DNA from: Saliphagus infecundisoli
GTDB taxonomy: Archaea; Halobacteriota; Halobacteria; Halobacteriales; Natrialbaceae
DNA: 64,000 nucleotides
Direction of reading: 5' to 3'
Assembly (NCBI RefSeq): GCF_020177375.1
Contig: NZ_JAIWHV010000008.1
Span: forward strand, 87,410 to 151,409
The first letter of the stretch is position 1. Each line of letters opens with the position of its first letter. This document shows positions 34,637 through 43,257 of this stretch, one piece after another. The position numbers and the translations under genes are program-made. The notes beneath the pieces were generated by a model that searched no databases, was not told the origin of the DNA, and was given only the letters and a program-made list of their open reading frames with translations.

Positions 34637-35479
34637 TCAGTACCGTCGGTCGGACAGCGCGGGGAACTCCCCTCTGACCTCCCGGACGCGACCGGGGTCG
34701 AGATCGGCGACGACCGTCGTCGGCTCGTCGCCGCTTGCGGCGACGGGCGTCCCCCAGGGGTCGTAGACGGTCGACTCGCCGACCAGCCGCTCGCCGCCGA
34801 AGCTTCCGCTGCCGTTGGCCGTCGCGAGGTACCACTGGTTCTCGATCGCCCGCGCCCGCGAGAGGGTCCGCCAGTGGTCGAGCCGGGGGTAGGGCCACGC
34901 GCTCGGGACGACAACGAGCGTCGCGCCCCGCTCGACGAGCCGGCGGTAGAGTTCGGGAAATCGGAGGTCGTAGCAGGTCGTCACGCCGACGGTAAAGGGG
35001 CCGATCTCCGCGGTCTCGAGGCGTTCCCCGGGGACGAGCAGCTCGCTTTCGGCGGACTCGTAGCCGAAGAGGTGGTGTTTGCGGTAGACGAGCCGGCGCT
35101 CGCCGTCGGAATCGAAGAGCACGGCGGTGTTCGCGAGCCCCTCGTCGGCGGGGGTCTCCACGTCGGGTTCCGCGTCGGCGGTCGCCGCGAGGTCCTCGAC
35201 GACCGTCCCCGCGAGCACCGCGACCCCCCGGTCGGCCGCGAGCTCGCCGATCCGGGTCAGGGTCTCGCCGTCCAGCCCCTCGGCGGTCTCCTCGTAGCGA
35301 TCGAACGCGAAGTAGCCCGCGGTGAACAGCTCCGGAAGCGCGACCAGGTCCGCGCCCCGGTCGGCCGCCCGCCCGACGGCCTCCATGGCCCGACGACGGT
35401 TGCCGGCGACGTCGCCGCCCTCGATCCGGAGCTGGGCGAGCACGAGGCGATACCCTCCGTCGCCGTCCTCGTCGATCAT
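34637..35479 (-). CDS. Carbon-nitrogen hydrolase (nitrilase family)
   Basis: A 280-residue amidase of the nitrilase superfamily. The catalytic triad is visible as Glu in LVALPELFTAGY, Lys in LVYRKHHLF and Cys in VGVTTCYDLRFPELYR. The sequence is of the omega-amidase/N-carbamyl hydrolase kind; substrate unknown. Its ATG overlaps the stop of the SRPBCC gene by four bases, giving translational coupling. It is not near enough to the pyrimidine genes to be assigned there, though beta-ureidopropionases of other organisms belong to this superfamily. Confidence 0.9.
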   Translation of the reverse strand: MIDEDGDGGYRLVLAQLRIEGGDVAGNRRRAMEAVGRAADRGADLVALPELFTAGYFAFDRYEETAEGLDGETLTRIGELAADRGVAVLAGTVVEDLAATADAEPDVETPADEGLANTAVLFDSDGERRLVYRKHHLFGYESAESELLVPGERLETAEIGPFTVGVTTCYDLRFPELYRRLVERGATLVVVPSAWPYPRLDHWRTLSRARAIENQWYLATANGSGSFGGERLVGESTVYDPWGTPVAASGDEPTTVVADLDPGRVREVRGEFPALSDRRY

Positions 35480-35910
35480 CCCTGCTCGCCCTCGAGGTAG
35501 GCCTCCAGATGGGTCCGGAGGTTCTCGAGTTCGCCGTCGAGGTTGCGCTCGAAGAACGTCTCGACGCCAGGCAGCCGGCCGTCGACGACGAACGTGTTCT
35601 CGAGGCGACAGCCCTCGTCGGTCGGCACGATCTCGTGTTCGCCGGTCACCGTCATGGCCTTCGACTCCCCGCGGAACTTCACGTACTCGGGCTCCCTGCG
35701 AGTCACGTCCTCGGTCTCGATCGGCACCGTCTTGCTCACGAACGGAATCGGGAGTTCGACATGCCAGGTGGCTCGTCGCCCGTCCGCGTTGACGGAGTAG
35801 TCCTCGACGACGCTGATCGCCCGCGCACGGTTCTCGGGATCGACGATGAACTCCCAGACGCGCTCGGGCGAGGCCGTCACTTCGAACGTCCGTGTTACCC
35901 GCACGGTCAT
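35476..35910 (-). CDS. SRPBCC (START-like) family protein
   Basis: A 144-residue protein beginning MTVRVTRTFEVTASPERVWEFI, the standard first strand and helix of the SRPBCC fold, and ending in the long amphipathic C-terminal helix (ETFFERNLDGELENLRTHLEAYL). These proteins bind small hydrophobic ligands in a helix-grip cavity, and some resemble CoxG. The ligand cannot be predicted. First gene of a two-gene unit with the nitrilase-family hydrolase. Confidence 0.8.
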   Translation of the reverse strand: MTVRVTRTFEVTASPERVWEFIVDPENRARAISVVEDYSVNADGRRATWHVELPIPFVSKTVPIETEDVTRREPEYVKFRGESKAMTVTGEHEIVPTDEGCRLENTFVVDGRLPGVETFFERNLDGELENLRTHLEAYLEGEQG

Positions 35911-35959
35911 GGGACTCTCTCCGGGAGACGGGGGTAAAAAGACCGTGACTGCACTCGCT

Positions 35960-36184
35960 TTAGCTCTCCGTCACTCGCCAGGTCGTCGAGCGGGCACGGC
36001 CCCACTTCTCGATCTCGACCTCCTCGCTTTTCTCCGCGAGGTGGGGGAGGCGCGCGCCGACCTGTTTCGAGGAGAGCCCGATGGCGTCAGCGATGTTCTT
36101 CGCCCGGAAGTACTGTTCGCCCCGGGCTGCACTCTCGCGGAGGTACGAGAGGATTCGCCGTTCGTCGTCGGAATAGTCGGTCAT
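35960..36184 (-). CDS. Small winged-helix protein
   Basis: A 74-residue protein: SDDERRILSYLRESAARGEQYFRAKNIADAIGL, SSKQVGARLPHLAEK and TTWRVTES fit a minimal winged helix with its recognition helix at about residues 36-50. It is conserved in haloarchaea in my recollection (a DUF7123-like family) with unknown targets. A transcriptional or chromatin role is plausible. Confidence 0.75.
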   Translation of the reverse strand: MTDYSDDERRILSYLRESAARGEQYFRAKNIADAIGLSSKQVGARLPHLAEKSEEVEIEKWGRARSTTWRVTES

Positions 36185-36271
36185 CCTTTCGGTGTAATAG
36201 GGTCGTGGTCGTCTTAACTCTTGGCAGGCGATATTGGCCGCTGTGACCGATGGCGTCTGCCGACCGACGGC

Positions 36272-36457
36272 TCACTCCCAGAGATGGATGCCGACGACCG
36301 CGATCGAGCCGAACGCGACCGCCGCGGCAAAGGCCAACCCCGCGTCGGGCGAGGGCGCAAGCACCGCCATCCCGACGGCACCCAGAGCCGCCAGGACGCC
36401 GAAGACCACCGCGAGTCCCGTCCCCTTGTCGGTCGTCGTCTCCGTTGGTACAGCCAT
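36272..36457 (-). CDS. Two-helix membrane protein, 61 aa
   Basis: A 61-residue protein starting MAVPTETTTDKGTG with two hydrophobic segments (about residues 15-32 and 38-58) and ending VVGIHLWE. Unknown function. The ATG at 36455-36457 is preferred because a 13-residue Arg-rich in-frame extension is unlikely in a haloarchaeal protein. Confidence 0.65.
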   Translation of the reverse strand: MAVPTETTTDKGTGLAVVFGVLAALGAVGMAVLAPSPDAGLAFAAAVAFGSIAVVGIHLWE

Positions 36458-36562
36458 GCGCCGGCGTTGTCGGGCCGATCTCTTAAACGCACGCATTCCA
36501 CCCCGCCGACCTGTCGGTTGCCGGCAGCGAAGCTACAAGCCCCTCGCTTCCCTACGCACCCC

Positions 36563-36817
36563 ATGCAATCGGTCAAACTCGGTCGCGTCGAAACCGTCCT
36601 CGAGGACCTCCCCTACCCGATCTCCCGCTCGGACGCCGGGAACCGCCTCGCGGGGACCACGCTCCTGTTCGCCGACGGCGAGGCCGACCTCGGCGGGCTC
36701 GTCGCCGAGATGGGCGTCGAACGGTTCGAGTCGGCGGGAGACCTCGAGGCCGAACTCCACACCGTCCTCCCGCGGGAGGCCGTCGGCGAGCCCTACCAGT
36801 CCGAGGGCGAGGGATAG
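36563..36817 (+). CDS. DUF5789-like small protein
   Basis: An 84-residue protein, MQSVKLGRVETVLEDLPYPISR, with a helix-strand pattern and the ends GLVAEMGVERFESAGDLEAELHTVLP. This resembles haloarchaeal DUF5789/DUF2795-type proteins; the family is recalled rather than verified and the role is unknown. It precedes tfs by 43 nt on the same strand. Confidence 0.65.
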   Translation: MQSVKLGRVETVLEDLPYPISRSDAGNRLAGTTLLFADGEADLGGLVAEMGVERFESAGDLEAELHTVLPREAVGEPYQSEGEG

Positions 36818-36860
36818 CGAACGTGTGGCTTAAGGCGGGCGAACCGCCTACTCCGATGCG

Positions 36861-37169
36861 ATGGAATTCTGTGACGACTGCGGTTCGATGATGAAAGCCG
36901 ACGACGGCGAGTGGGTCTGTGGGAGCTGTGGCTTTACGAAACCGAGAGGCAGCGCCGAGTCCTACACCGTCACCGAGGACCAGGAGGCCTCCGAGATCAT
37001 CGAGTCCTCCGGCGAGAACTCCCTGCCCGAGACCGACGCCACATGCCCCGAATGCGGCAACGACCGGGCGTACTGGTACATGCAACAGATCCGCTCGGCC
37101 GACGAGTCCGAGACCCGTTTCTTCGTCTGTACCGAGTGCGAACACAAGTGGCGCGAGGACGACAACTGA
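36861..37169 (+). CDS. tfs: Transcription factor S (TFIIS-like cleavage factor)
   Basis: A 102-residue protein that stimulates RNA cleavage by backtracked archaeal RNA polymerase. The N-terminal zinc ribbon is FCDDCGSMM with WVCGSCGF, as in RPB9. The C-terminal TFIIS ribbon is CPECGNDRAYWYMQQIRSADESETRFFVCTEC in pattern, with the catalytic Asp-Glu in SADESE on the loop that enters the polymerase funnel. TATA-like CTTAAG (36829-36834) lies about 27-32 nt before the ATG, so the transcript is probably leaderless. Confidence 0.95.
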   Translation: MEFCDDCGSMMKADDGEWVCGSCGFTKPRGSAESYTVTEDQEASEIIESSGENSLPETDATCPECGNDRAYWYMQQIRSADESETRFFVCTECEHKWREDDN

Positions 37170-37242
37170 CGGACCGATCGTTCTTCCGTTCGGGCCGGCC
37201 TTCAGCCGACCGCTCGCGCGAAAAACGTCGATGAAAAAGCCC

Positions 37243-37265
37243 GAGCGCGGCCGCCGGCCGCGCTC
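37243..37265 (-). terminator. Hairpin terminator for the trmI-side transcript
   Basis: GAGCGCGGCCG and CGGCCGCGCTC form a perfect 11-bp inverted repeat with a one-base centre. On the minus strand it is followed by GGGCTTTTTC, so it would end the NAC-trmI transcript about 115 nt past the trmI stop. On the plus strand no T-run follows. Confidence 0.6.
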
Positions 37266-37380
37266 AGGAACCCGCTCGCTTCGTTCGCGGTAGACGGTAC
37301 CGCTTCGGCACCCACCGGTTCTACACCGGACCATTTCTCCGCTACAACCCCGTACCGCCCCGCCTCAGCGTTCCACTCCG

Positions 37381-38118
37381 CTATCCGTTCCGTCCGATCG
37401 TGAGATAGCCGGTGTGACCCACCGGCGCGGTCGAGGGTCGCGAGCCCCGCTCGTCGAACTGCATCTCGCGCTGGATCGTCTCGTGGGTCCGAACGCCCGA
37501 AAGCCCGACCTCGCGGGCCGTCCCGGCGACCGCTCGAGTGGACTCGATAAAGGGGCTGTAGACGGCGACGAAACCGCCGTCTACGAGCAGGTCGGGCGCC
37601 CGCTCGACGACCGACGGGGCGTCCTCGGTGTCGAGCGTGAGCACGTCGAAGGGGGCTTCGAACGTCCCCGCTTCGACCGCCTCGAGGACGTCGCCGGTCC
37701 GGACCTCGACGGCATCGGAGACGTTCGCCAGCGCCATGTTCTCGCGTGCGACCTCGGCGAACTCGGGGTCGCGTTCGTAGGTCAGTATCGAGGCGCCAGC
37801 CCGCGCCATCGAGGCCGCGAGCACGCCCGTTCCGGTGCCCGCGTCTAACACCCGGTCATCCACCGACACGCCGGTCTCGCCGATGACGAGCCCCACGTCC
37901 CGGGGGATCATCGGCGCCCCGGTCCGCTCGAAGTGATGGAAGAGATCGGGTCCCCGGAGTCGTCTGACGCGGAACGCCGTGCCGAGATGGGTCTCGATTA
38001 CAGCCCCTGGCTCGACGCCCTCGGGCACCTCCAGAACGCCGAGATCGGTACCGAACTCCTCTCCGGGTTCGACGAGGAACTCCCGGTCTTCGTCCTCGGC
38101 GATCACCAGGACCGTCAC
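37381..38118 (-). CDS. trmI: tRNA (adenine-N1)-methyltransferase, TrmI family
   Basis: A 245-residue SAM-dependent methyltransferase making m1A (positions 57/58 in archaea) in tRNA. A small N-terminal beta domain (VIAEDEDREFLVE) leads to PMIPRDVGLVIGETGVSVDD and the SAM loop VLDAGTGTGVLAASMARAG, acid YERDPEFAEVA and LTLDTEDAPS. The start is GTG at 38116-38118: the frame stays open upstream, but overlaps the NAC gene with unrelated Arg-rich sequence. The gap to NAC is 67 nt on the same strand, an arrangement common in haloarchaea. Confidence 0.92.
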   Translation of the reverse strand: MTVLVIAEDEDREFLVEPGEEFGTDLGVLEVPEGVEPGAVIETHLGTAFRVRRLRGPDLFHHFERTGAPMIPRDVGLVIGETGVSVDDRVLDAGTGTGVLAASMARAGASILTYERDPEFAEVARENMALANVSDAVEVRTGDVLEAVEAGTFEAPFDVLTLDTEDAPSVVERAPDLLVDGGFVAVYSPFIESTRAVAGTAREVGLSGVRTHETIQREMQFDERGSRPSTAPVGHTGYLTIGRNG

Positions 38119-38185
38119 GGCCGGCGCTCGCGTGCGCGTCCAGTCGTCGCTCCGGCCTCGATCCGTCGCGTCGCCCGATCCGCGA

Positions 38186-38569
38186 TCACTCGAGGTACTC
38201 GACGGCCGCCGCGAGGTCGCCGTCGTGGCGCTCCAGGGCCGCGCGGGCCTCGCTCTCGGTGGCACCGGTCCGGGTCGCGACGATCTCGACGTCGTCGTCG
38301 GGGATCGCGTCCTCGCCGCCCTCGAGGGCGGGCTCCCCGCTCTCCTCGCCGGCACCCCGCTCGCGCTCCTCGGGCGAGCCGATGACCTGGTAGGTCTCCT
38401 GGCCCCGGGCGTCCATCCTGGTGACGTCCGGGCTCGAGAAGACGAGCTCGGTGTCCTCGGTCCGGATGATCACCTCCTCGGCGTCGAGCTCGTCGACGTC
38501 GATCCCCATCTGTTTCATCATCTGTTCCATCTTCTGTGGGTTGAACCCCCCGCCGCCTCCTCCGAACAT
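38186..38569 (-). CDS. nac: Nascent polypeptide-associated complex protein
   Basis: A 127-residue archaeal alpha-NAC homologue, a ribosome-bound chaperone that homodimerises. It begins with a glycine run, then [19 protein letters not shown] and the NAC beta-barrel ([25 protein letters not shown]). A Glu/Gly-rich linker follows, then a C-terminal UBA domain ([29 protein letters not shown] in pattern). The likely operon partner is the TrmI gene downstream. Confidence 0.95.
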   Translation of the reverse strand: MFGGGGGGFNPQKMEQMMKQMGIDVDELDAEEVIIRTEDTELVFSSPDVTRMDARGQETYQVIGSPEERERGAGEESGEPALEGGEDAIPDDDVEIVATRTGATESEARAALERHDGDLAAAVEYLE

Positions 38570-38663
38570 GCTCGACCCGTCGGCGGCCGCGGCAAAAAGG
38601 ATACCGAACGTCCGACAGTGGGACGAACGGCGACGGAGACTGTCGCCGTCCGTCCCCCCGTCC

Positions 38664-39467
38664 TCAACCCGCGAACCCGGCGAGTTCCTCGTTCAATTTC
38701 TCGGTTTCGTCGGCGGTGAGGCCGTGCCCGCTGTTCTCGAAGCGGACGAGTTCGGCGTTCTCAATGCCCTCCTCGAGCACCTCGCCCGTGATCTCGATGG
38801 GCGTGATCTCGTCGTGGACGCCGTGACAGACGAGCGTGGGAACGGTGATGTCGGCCATATCCGGCCGGAGGTCAGCGTCGCGCCAGGTCTCCGCGGAGGC
38901 GACCGTCGCGACGCCGGAGGCCTCCATCCCGAGGCTCCAGGTCCAGTCCATCATCTCGTCGCTCTGGTCGGTGTGAAAGAGCATCCCGTCGAACTGGGCG
39001 TTCATCGCCGCCCGGTCGGTCCGGGCGCCCTCGATGAGCGGGTTCACGTCGGACTCGTCCAACCCCTCGGGGAAGTCGGGTTTTTCGGTGAGACACGGGC
39101 TCGCGGCGGCGAGCAGCGCGAGCTTTCCAACTCCGGCCTCGTCGTGGCGGCTCATGTAGTGGGTCGCGATCCCCCCACCCATCGAGAACCCTGCGAGGGT
39201 GACGTCCTCGAGTTCGAGGGCGTCGAGGACGGCCTTCACGTCGTCGGCGAAGCGGTCGTAGCTGTACTCGCCCGCGGGCTTGTCGGAGTTCCCGTAGCCG
39301 CGGAGGTCGATCCCGATGCACCGAAACCCCTCTTCGAGCAGGTCGTGGTACTGGTATTCGAACATCCGATGGCTGAGCGGCCAGCCATGCAAGAACACGA
39401 TCGGATCGCCGGAGCCGAGGTCGGAAACGTACAGCTCCGTTCCGTCGTCGGCGGTCACGTAGGACAT
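38664..39467 (-). CDS. Alpha/beta hydrolase
   Basis: A 267-residue alpha/beta-fold esterase or peroxidase-like hydrolase. [13 protein letters not shown] forms the oxyanion region, [14 protein letters not shown] holds the nucleophile Ser, [12 protein letters not shown] the acid Asp, and SGHGLTADE the His. The sequence resembles the chloroperoxidase/arylesterase group. The start [14 protein letters not shown] at 39465-39467 is preferred to a 52-residue non-conserved upstream extension. Confidence 0.88.
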   Translation of the reverse strand: MSYVTADDGTELYVSDLGSGDPIVFLHGWPLSHRMFEYQYHDLLEEGFRCIGIDLRGYGNSDKPAGEYSYDRFADDVKAVLDALELEDVTLAGFSMGGGIATHYMSRHDEAGVGKLALLAAASPCLTEKPDFPEGLDESDVNPLIEGARTDRAAMNAQFDGMLFHTDQSDEMMDWTWSLGMEASGVATVASAETWRDADLRPDMADITVPTLVCHGVHDEITPIEITGEVLEEGIENAELVRFENSGHGLTADETEKLNEELAGFAG

Positions 39468-39562
39468 GCGACGGCACCCACATCGAGCAGCAGTATAGAG
39501 CCCGGGCCTACATGGGCCGGCGTTCCCATCAATTACTTGTCCTTCGGTGATGAGGGGTTCGT

Positions 39563-39958
39563 ATGGAGTTTCCCGATCTCTCGCCTCGGGTCCGCCGTGG
39601 GCTCTGTCTAGGGATGACCTCACTGTTCGTCGTCCAGGCCGGGCTGGCTCTCCTCGAGCGGGGCTCGATCTCGTGGGGACTGATCGCGGCGTTCGGGGTC
39701 GTGACCGCCCTCCTCGTGGGGCCGGTCGCCTGGGCCGCCCGGGACCGGATTCCCCGGGAACGACGCGAGAACCTGGGCTACGCCCTCGCCGGCCTCGCTG
39801 TCCTCTCGATCCCGCTCGTGGTCGGCGTCGGCCTCGTCACCGGCACCGTCGGCCTCTTCTACTACGAGGGACTGATCGGGACCTGGATCGGCGCCGTGAT
39901 CGTGGTTCTCGCCGAGGAGACGGTCGTCCCCGAACGGCTCCGTGAGCCAGCCCGGTAG
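39563..39958 (+). CDS. Four-helix membrane protein, unknown
   Basis: A 131-residue protein with four hydrophobic segments (about residues 15-32, 36-58, 72-93, 99-120) and short charged ends (MEFPDLSPRVRRG; PERLREPAR). Arginines between segments 2 and 3 suggest that this loop is cytoplasmic. No family recognised. It converges with the following lipoprotein gene. Confidence 0.65.
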   Translation: MEFPDLSPRVRRGLCLGMTSLFVVQAGLALLERGSISWGLIAAFGVVTALLVGPVAWAARDRIPRERRENLGYALAGLAVLSIPLVVGVGLVTGTVGLFYYEGLIGTWIGAVIVVLAEETVVPERLREPAR

Positions 39959-39976
39959 GGGGCGACGGTCTCCCGA

Positions 39977-40975
39977 TCAGTCCATCTCGACGGGCCCGAT
40001 CTCGGGCTCGCCCTCCCCGTCGATCGAGACCGACAATCCCCAACAGGCGTCGCGAAACTCCTCGACGGCGACGCCGCCTTCTTCGACCTCGACGGCCACG
40101 TCGTAGCGGCCGCCGTTGGTCAGGGCGTCCTCGAGCCGTGCGACCCCCTCGTCCTCCAGCGGGAGGGACTCCTCCACGACGGACTCCCGGCAGTGATCGA
40201 CCACCGTTATCGTCGCCGTCCGCGGGGAGCCCTCGTTGGACACCCGAATCGAAACGGGATCGCCCGCATAGCAGTCGTGTTGGGTGTCGCCGAGGCCCGC
40301 CAACGGGCTGACGTACCCCGTCGCGAGTCCGTCGTCCGTGAGCACCGCGGCGTGGCGATAACAGGCCGTGCCGACCCAGCCCCCGGAAAGCTCCTCGTCC
40401 CCCTCGACGGTTACGGTCACCGACTCGAGGTCCGCGGCTGCCCCTACGTCCTGCTCGATAGCGCGCTCGCTGGCCCCGAGGGAGTACGACCCCTCGAAGA
40501 TCGGTTCCTCCCCCGATGTGATCTCGACTGCGGCGGTCACCGCGCCCTCGCGCTCGTTTGCAACGACGAACGAGGGAGTCAGGTCCTCGTGACAGACCCC
40601 CTCGTTCTGGTCTACCCTATCGAGGAGGGCGCTCGAGAGCGGCTCGGCGTCGGGGCCACAGTTCCCGTCGGGTTCCGGGACGCTCGCCCCGTCACCGTCC
40701 CCGTGGGTTCCGTCGTTTTCGTCGGCTCCATCGGTTCGATCGGTTCCGTTCGCCTCGGTCGGGCTATCGTTCCCGCTGGCGTCCGTCCGGTCGTCACCGT
40801 CTTCATCGACTTCCGTCCCGCCGTCGGTTCCATCGGTTTCCGTCCCACCGGAGGCGTTCTCGCCGCCGTCGTCGGGAGCACGGTCTCCGATCCCCTCCGA
40901 CCCACTGTCGAGACAGCCGGCGAACGCAACGCTAGTCCCCCCGCCAAGGCTGGCGAGGAGGGCTCGTCGGTTCAT
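39977..40975 (-). CDS. Haloarchaeal lipoprotein with acidic Asn/Thr-rich linker
   Basis: A 332-residue exported protein: MNRRALLASLGGG leads into a lipobox FAGC (Cys at about residue 21). Residues about 22-105 are an Asp/Gly/Thr/Asn linker with N-X-S/T sequons (NAS, NDS, NGT). The rest is beta-rich with spaced Cys residues (CGPD, VCHED, ACYRH, HDCYAGD, DHCRE, ACWG), which could form disulfides outside the cell. Start at 40973-40975, because the 42-residue in-frame extension is not signal-like. Function unknown. Confidence 0.7.
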   Translation of the reverse strand: MNRRALLASLGGGTSVAFAGCLDSGSEGIGDRAPDDGGENASGGTETDGTDGGTEVDEDGDDRTDASGNDSPTEANGTDRTDGADENDGTHGDGDGASVPEPDGNCGPDAEPLSSALLDRVDQNEGVCHEDLTPSFVVANEREGAVTAAVEITSGEEPIFEGSYSLGASERAIEQDVGAAADLESVTVTVEGDEELSGGWVGTACYRHAAVLTDDGLATGYVSPLAGLGDTQHDCYAGDPVSIRVSNEGSPRTATITVVDHCRESVVEESLPLEDEGVARLEDALTNGGRYDVAVEVEEGGVAVEEFRDACWGLSVSIDGEGEPEIGPVEMD

Positions 40976-41030
40976 GCCCGTCTCGAGACGAGCAACGGGT
41001 AAAACGCTCGGGGAGAGTGAAACGTCCGTT

Positions 41031-41498
41031 TCAGCTATCCACAACTCCCTCGCGGACCTTGACCGCCATCCCGGTCTCGAAGTCCGCGATCGCCTCGGCA
41101 CCGAGTTCGGCGCGTCCGACCGCGAGCAGGTCCCCCTCCTCGTGGACGACGAGCACCTCGTCGCCCGGCCGGATCTCCTCGCCGACCTCGCGGACGAACT
41201 TCGCGAAGACGTTCTTGCCGTCGCGGACGAACGGCTCGCTCTCGTCGTCGACGACCACCCGGTAGGCGGGGGGCTCGAGGACCGCCTGGAGCCGGCGTCC
41301 GCCCTCGATTCCGAGGGTGAAGCGGCCGTCGGTGCCGAAGGAGACCAGCCGGCCCTCCGGCGCGTGGACCTGCTGGGGGCGCCCGGATGAGCTCCGGCTC
41401 ACCGACAGCGACTCCGGGAACCCGAAGAGGGCCTCGCCGGCTCCCCGCCCGAACTGGTAGTCGGCGATAGTCGCGAGCTCCCCTATTCCCCCCGTCAC
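41031..41498 (-). CDS. PUA domain RNA-binding protein
   Basis: A 155-residue protein. The N-terminal half (ADYQFGRGAGEALF) resembles the region before the PUA domain in archaeosine transglycosylase-type proteins. The C-terminal half FVRDGKNVFAKFV, PGDEVLVVHEEGDLLAVGRAEL is a PUA domain, which binds structured RNA. It overlaps the NYN-domain gene by four bases. Stand-alone PUA proteins of this type are conserved in haloarchaea without defined role. Confidence 0.8.
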   Translation of the reverse strand: MTGGIGELATIADYQFGRGAGEALFGFPESLSVSRSSSGRPQQVHAPEGRLVSFGTDGRFTLGIEGGRRLQAVLEPPAYRVVVDDESEPFVRDGKNVFAKFVREVGEEIRPGDEVLVVHEEGDLLAVGRAELGAEAIADFETGMAVKVREGVVDS

Positions 41499-41992
41499 AG
41501 CAGGTAGGTCTCGTGACGTTCGCCCAGGTCCTCGAAGGAGTCGGCGGCCTCGATCAGTTCCTCGGCGGTCGAGGACTCGAAGGCCATCACCTCGACGCGG
41601 ACCCCCTCGTGGCGGAGATGCGAACAGAGCCGCGAGAAGTCGCCGTCGCCGGTACAGAGCACGAGCGTGTCGATGTGGTTCGCGAGCGTTATCGCGTCGA
41701 GGCTCATCCCGACGTCCCAGTCGGCCTTCTTCGAGCCGTCGGAGAACGTCTTGATCTCCTTGATCTTCGGCTCGAAACCGATGTCGACTAAGGCCTCGAA
41801 GAAGCTCTCTTCTTCGGGCGAATCCGCCCGGATGACGTAGGCGATGGCGCGGGTGAGCTGGCGGCCGGAAACGCCCTCCGCGAGGAGCTCGGAGTAGTCG
41901 ATGTTCCGGCTGTAGATGGTCTGGGCTGTGTGATAGAGGTTCTGAGCGTCGGCGAGAACGGCGACGCGCTGTCCGGGATGACTCACTGACAT
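41495..41992 (-). CDS. NYN/LabA-like PIN-fold protein (putative RNase)
   Basis: A 165-residue protein of the LabA/DUF88 NYN family. VAVLADAQNLYHTAQ supplies the first catalytic Asp and Asn, KKADWDVGMSLDAI the Lys and Asp pair, and LCTGDGDFSRLCSHL the final Asp-x-Asp. This is a complete PIN-like metal site, so nuclease activity is plausible. The stop overlaps the PUA gene start, so an RNA-processing pair is likely. ATG at 41990-41992 chosen over an in-frame start 27 nt upstream. Confidence 0.85.
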   Translation of the reverse strand: MSVSHPGQRVAVLADAQNLYHTAQTIYSRNIDYSELLAEGVSGRQLTRAIAYVIRADSPEEESFFEALVDIGFEPKIKEIKTFSDGSKKADWDVGMSLDAITLANHIDTLVLCTGDGDFSRLCSHLRHEGVRVEVMAFESSTAEELIEAADSFEDLGERHETYLL

Positions 41993-42043
41993 GCGAGAGC
42001 GTGCGGACGCGAGGGCCAAAACAGCTTCCTTCGATCCGGCCGG

Positions 42044-42868
42044 TCAGCTCCGGAGGCGCTCGATGCGCTTCTCGACGGGCGGATGGGTGGCGAACACTCG
42101 CTCCATGAGCCCGCGCTCAGAGTTGAAGATACAGAGGGCGGCCGTGCTGTCGTCGATGGTCGACTCGCGGTTCTCGGCTCCCTTCGAGATCTTCTCCAAG
42201 CCACGGGCCAGCGGGTCGCCGCTGCCGATGGCCTGGCGGGCGTCGTCGTCGGCGACGTACTCGCGGTACCGGGAGATGGCCATCACCAGCACCGTGACGA
42301 GCATCTGGGCGATCATCGAGAGGATCCAACCCACGACGAAGCCGCCGGGATTGTCCTCGCCGGCGAACATGTAGACGAGGTAGACGGCGTAGCCGACCAT
42401 CATCCCGATCGAACTGCCGACCGTCATCGCGAGGACGTCCCGGTTCTTGATGTGTGCGAGTTCGTGGGCGACGACGCCCTCGAGTTCGTCGCGTTCCAGC
42501 AGACGGATCAGCTCCGGCGAGAGGACGACGATGCCCGCGCCCTTCCGGCCGGTCGCGAAGGCGTTGGGGACGCCCATCTCCCGGACCATCAGTTTCGGCT
42601 TCTCGATACCCATGTCCCGGGACAGTGACTCGGTCATCCGGTGGATCTCGGCGTACTGGCCCTCCTCGGGCATTTCCTCCGCCCCGCGGGTCGCGCTCCA
42701 GGTCCCGATCTTGTACTGGACGACCGGGAACGTCACCAGGAGCAGGAGGACGATCGGCCAGGCGCCCGTCCCCAGGAACGAGATCCCGACGAGCCCGACG
42801 AACAGGTACAGCGCCGCCAGCAGCGAGCCGACGACGAACATCCGCATCTTCAGCCCGAAATCGGTCAT
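42044..42868 (-). CDS. htpX: HtpX-type membrane metalloprotease
   Basis: A 274-residue M48 zinc protease of the cytoplasmic membrane that degrades misfolded membrane proteins. Two N-terminal membrane helices (about residues 10-52), VPNAFATGRKGAGIVVL, the zinc motif VVAHELAHIKNRD (HExxH) at about 140-150, two more helices, and SRYREYVADDDAR with the third ligand Glu. It ends HPPVEKRIERLR as in the family. TTTTAT lies about 25-30 nt before the ATG on the minus strand. Confidence 0.93.
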   Translation of the reverse strand: MTDFGLKMRMFVVGSLLAALYLFVGLVGISFLGTGAWPIVLLLLVTFPVVQYKIGTWSATRGAEEMPEEGQYAEIHRMTESLSRDMGIEKPKLMVREMGVPNAFATGRKGAGIVVLSPELIRLLERDELEGVVAHELAHIKNRDVLAMTVGSSIGMMVGYAVYLVYMFAGEDNPGGFVVGWILSMIAQMLVTVLVMAISRYREYVADDDARQAIGSGDPLARGLEKISKGAENRESTIDDSTAALCIFNSERGLMERVFATHPPVEKRIERLRS

Positions 42869-43257
42869 GTCGTGCGATTAGGCCCCATGAGGGGATAAAA
42901 CGTGCGGAACCCATTTCCTGCGGTCCGTGGGATCCACTCGGAGGGAATTCCGATCCCGGAGTCGCCACGGTAGGCGTCCGAGCGCTCGCGGCGGAACCCG
43001 ACCGATCGATCGGAACCGGACCTTCGAATCGGGTCGTGACCGGGAGCGAAACGAATAAGCCGACTCACGAACCATGTCGGGGCATGCGAGACGTCGCCTC
43101 CCGCCGACGGCGGACGCGTCCGAGCGGCGTCTCCCCCTTCTCCAAACCGAAAAAACGCGTCTGAGAGCGCTCGCTGCGGGCTGGCACCCCGTTTCGGGCG
43201 CGTTCGGGACCGACTTCGGACCGCGAGGCGACTACGGCGAACCCACAGGATCCACCC
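42869..43257 (+). other. Gene-free interval; possible structured dapA leader
   Basis: No gene is convincing in these 389 nt. The htpX promoter occupies the left end. CGAATAAG near 43048-43055 is TATA-like and would give a dapA transcript with a leader of about 175 nt. In that leader GAGACGTCGC (43088-43097) pairs with GCGGCGTCTC (43124-43133) with one mismatch, enclosing CCGCC-GAC-GGCGG and GGACGCGTCC. No TATA box is seen close to the dapA ATG, so a real leader is plausible. Confidence 0.35.
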
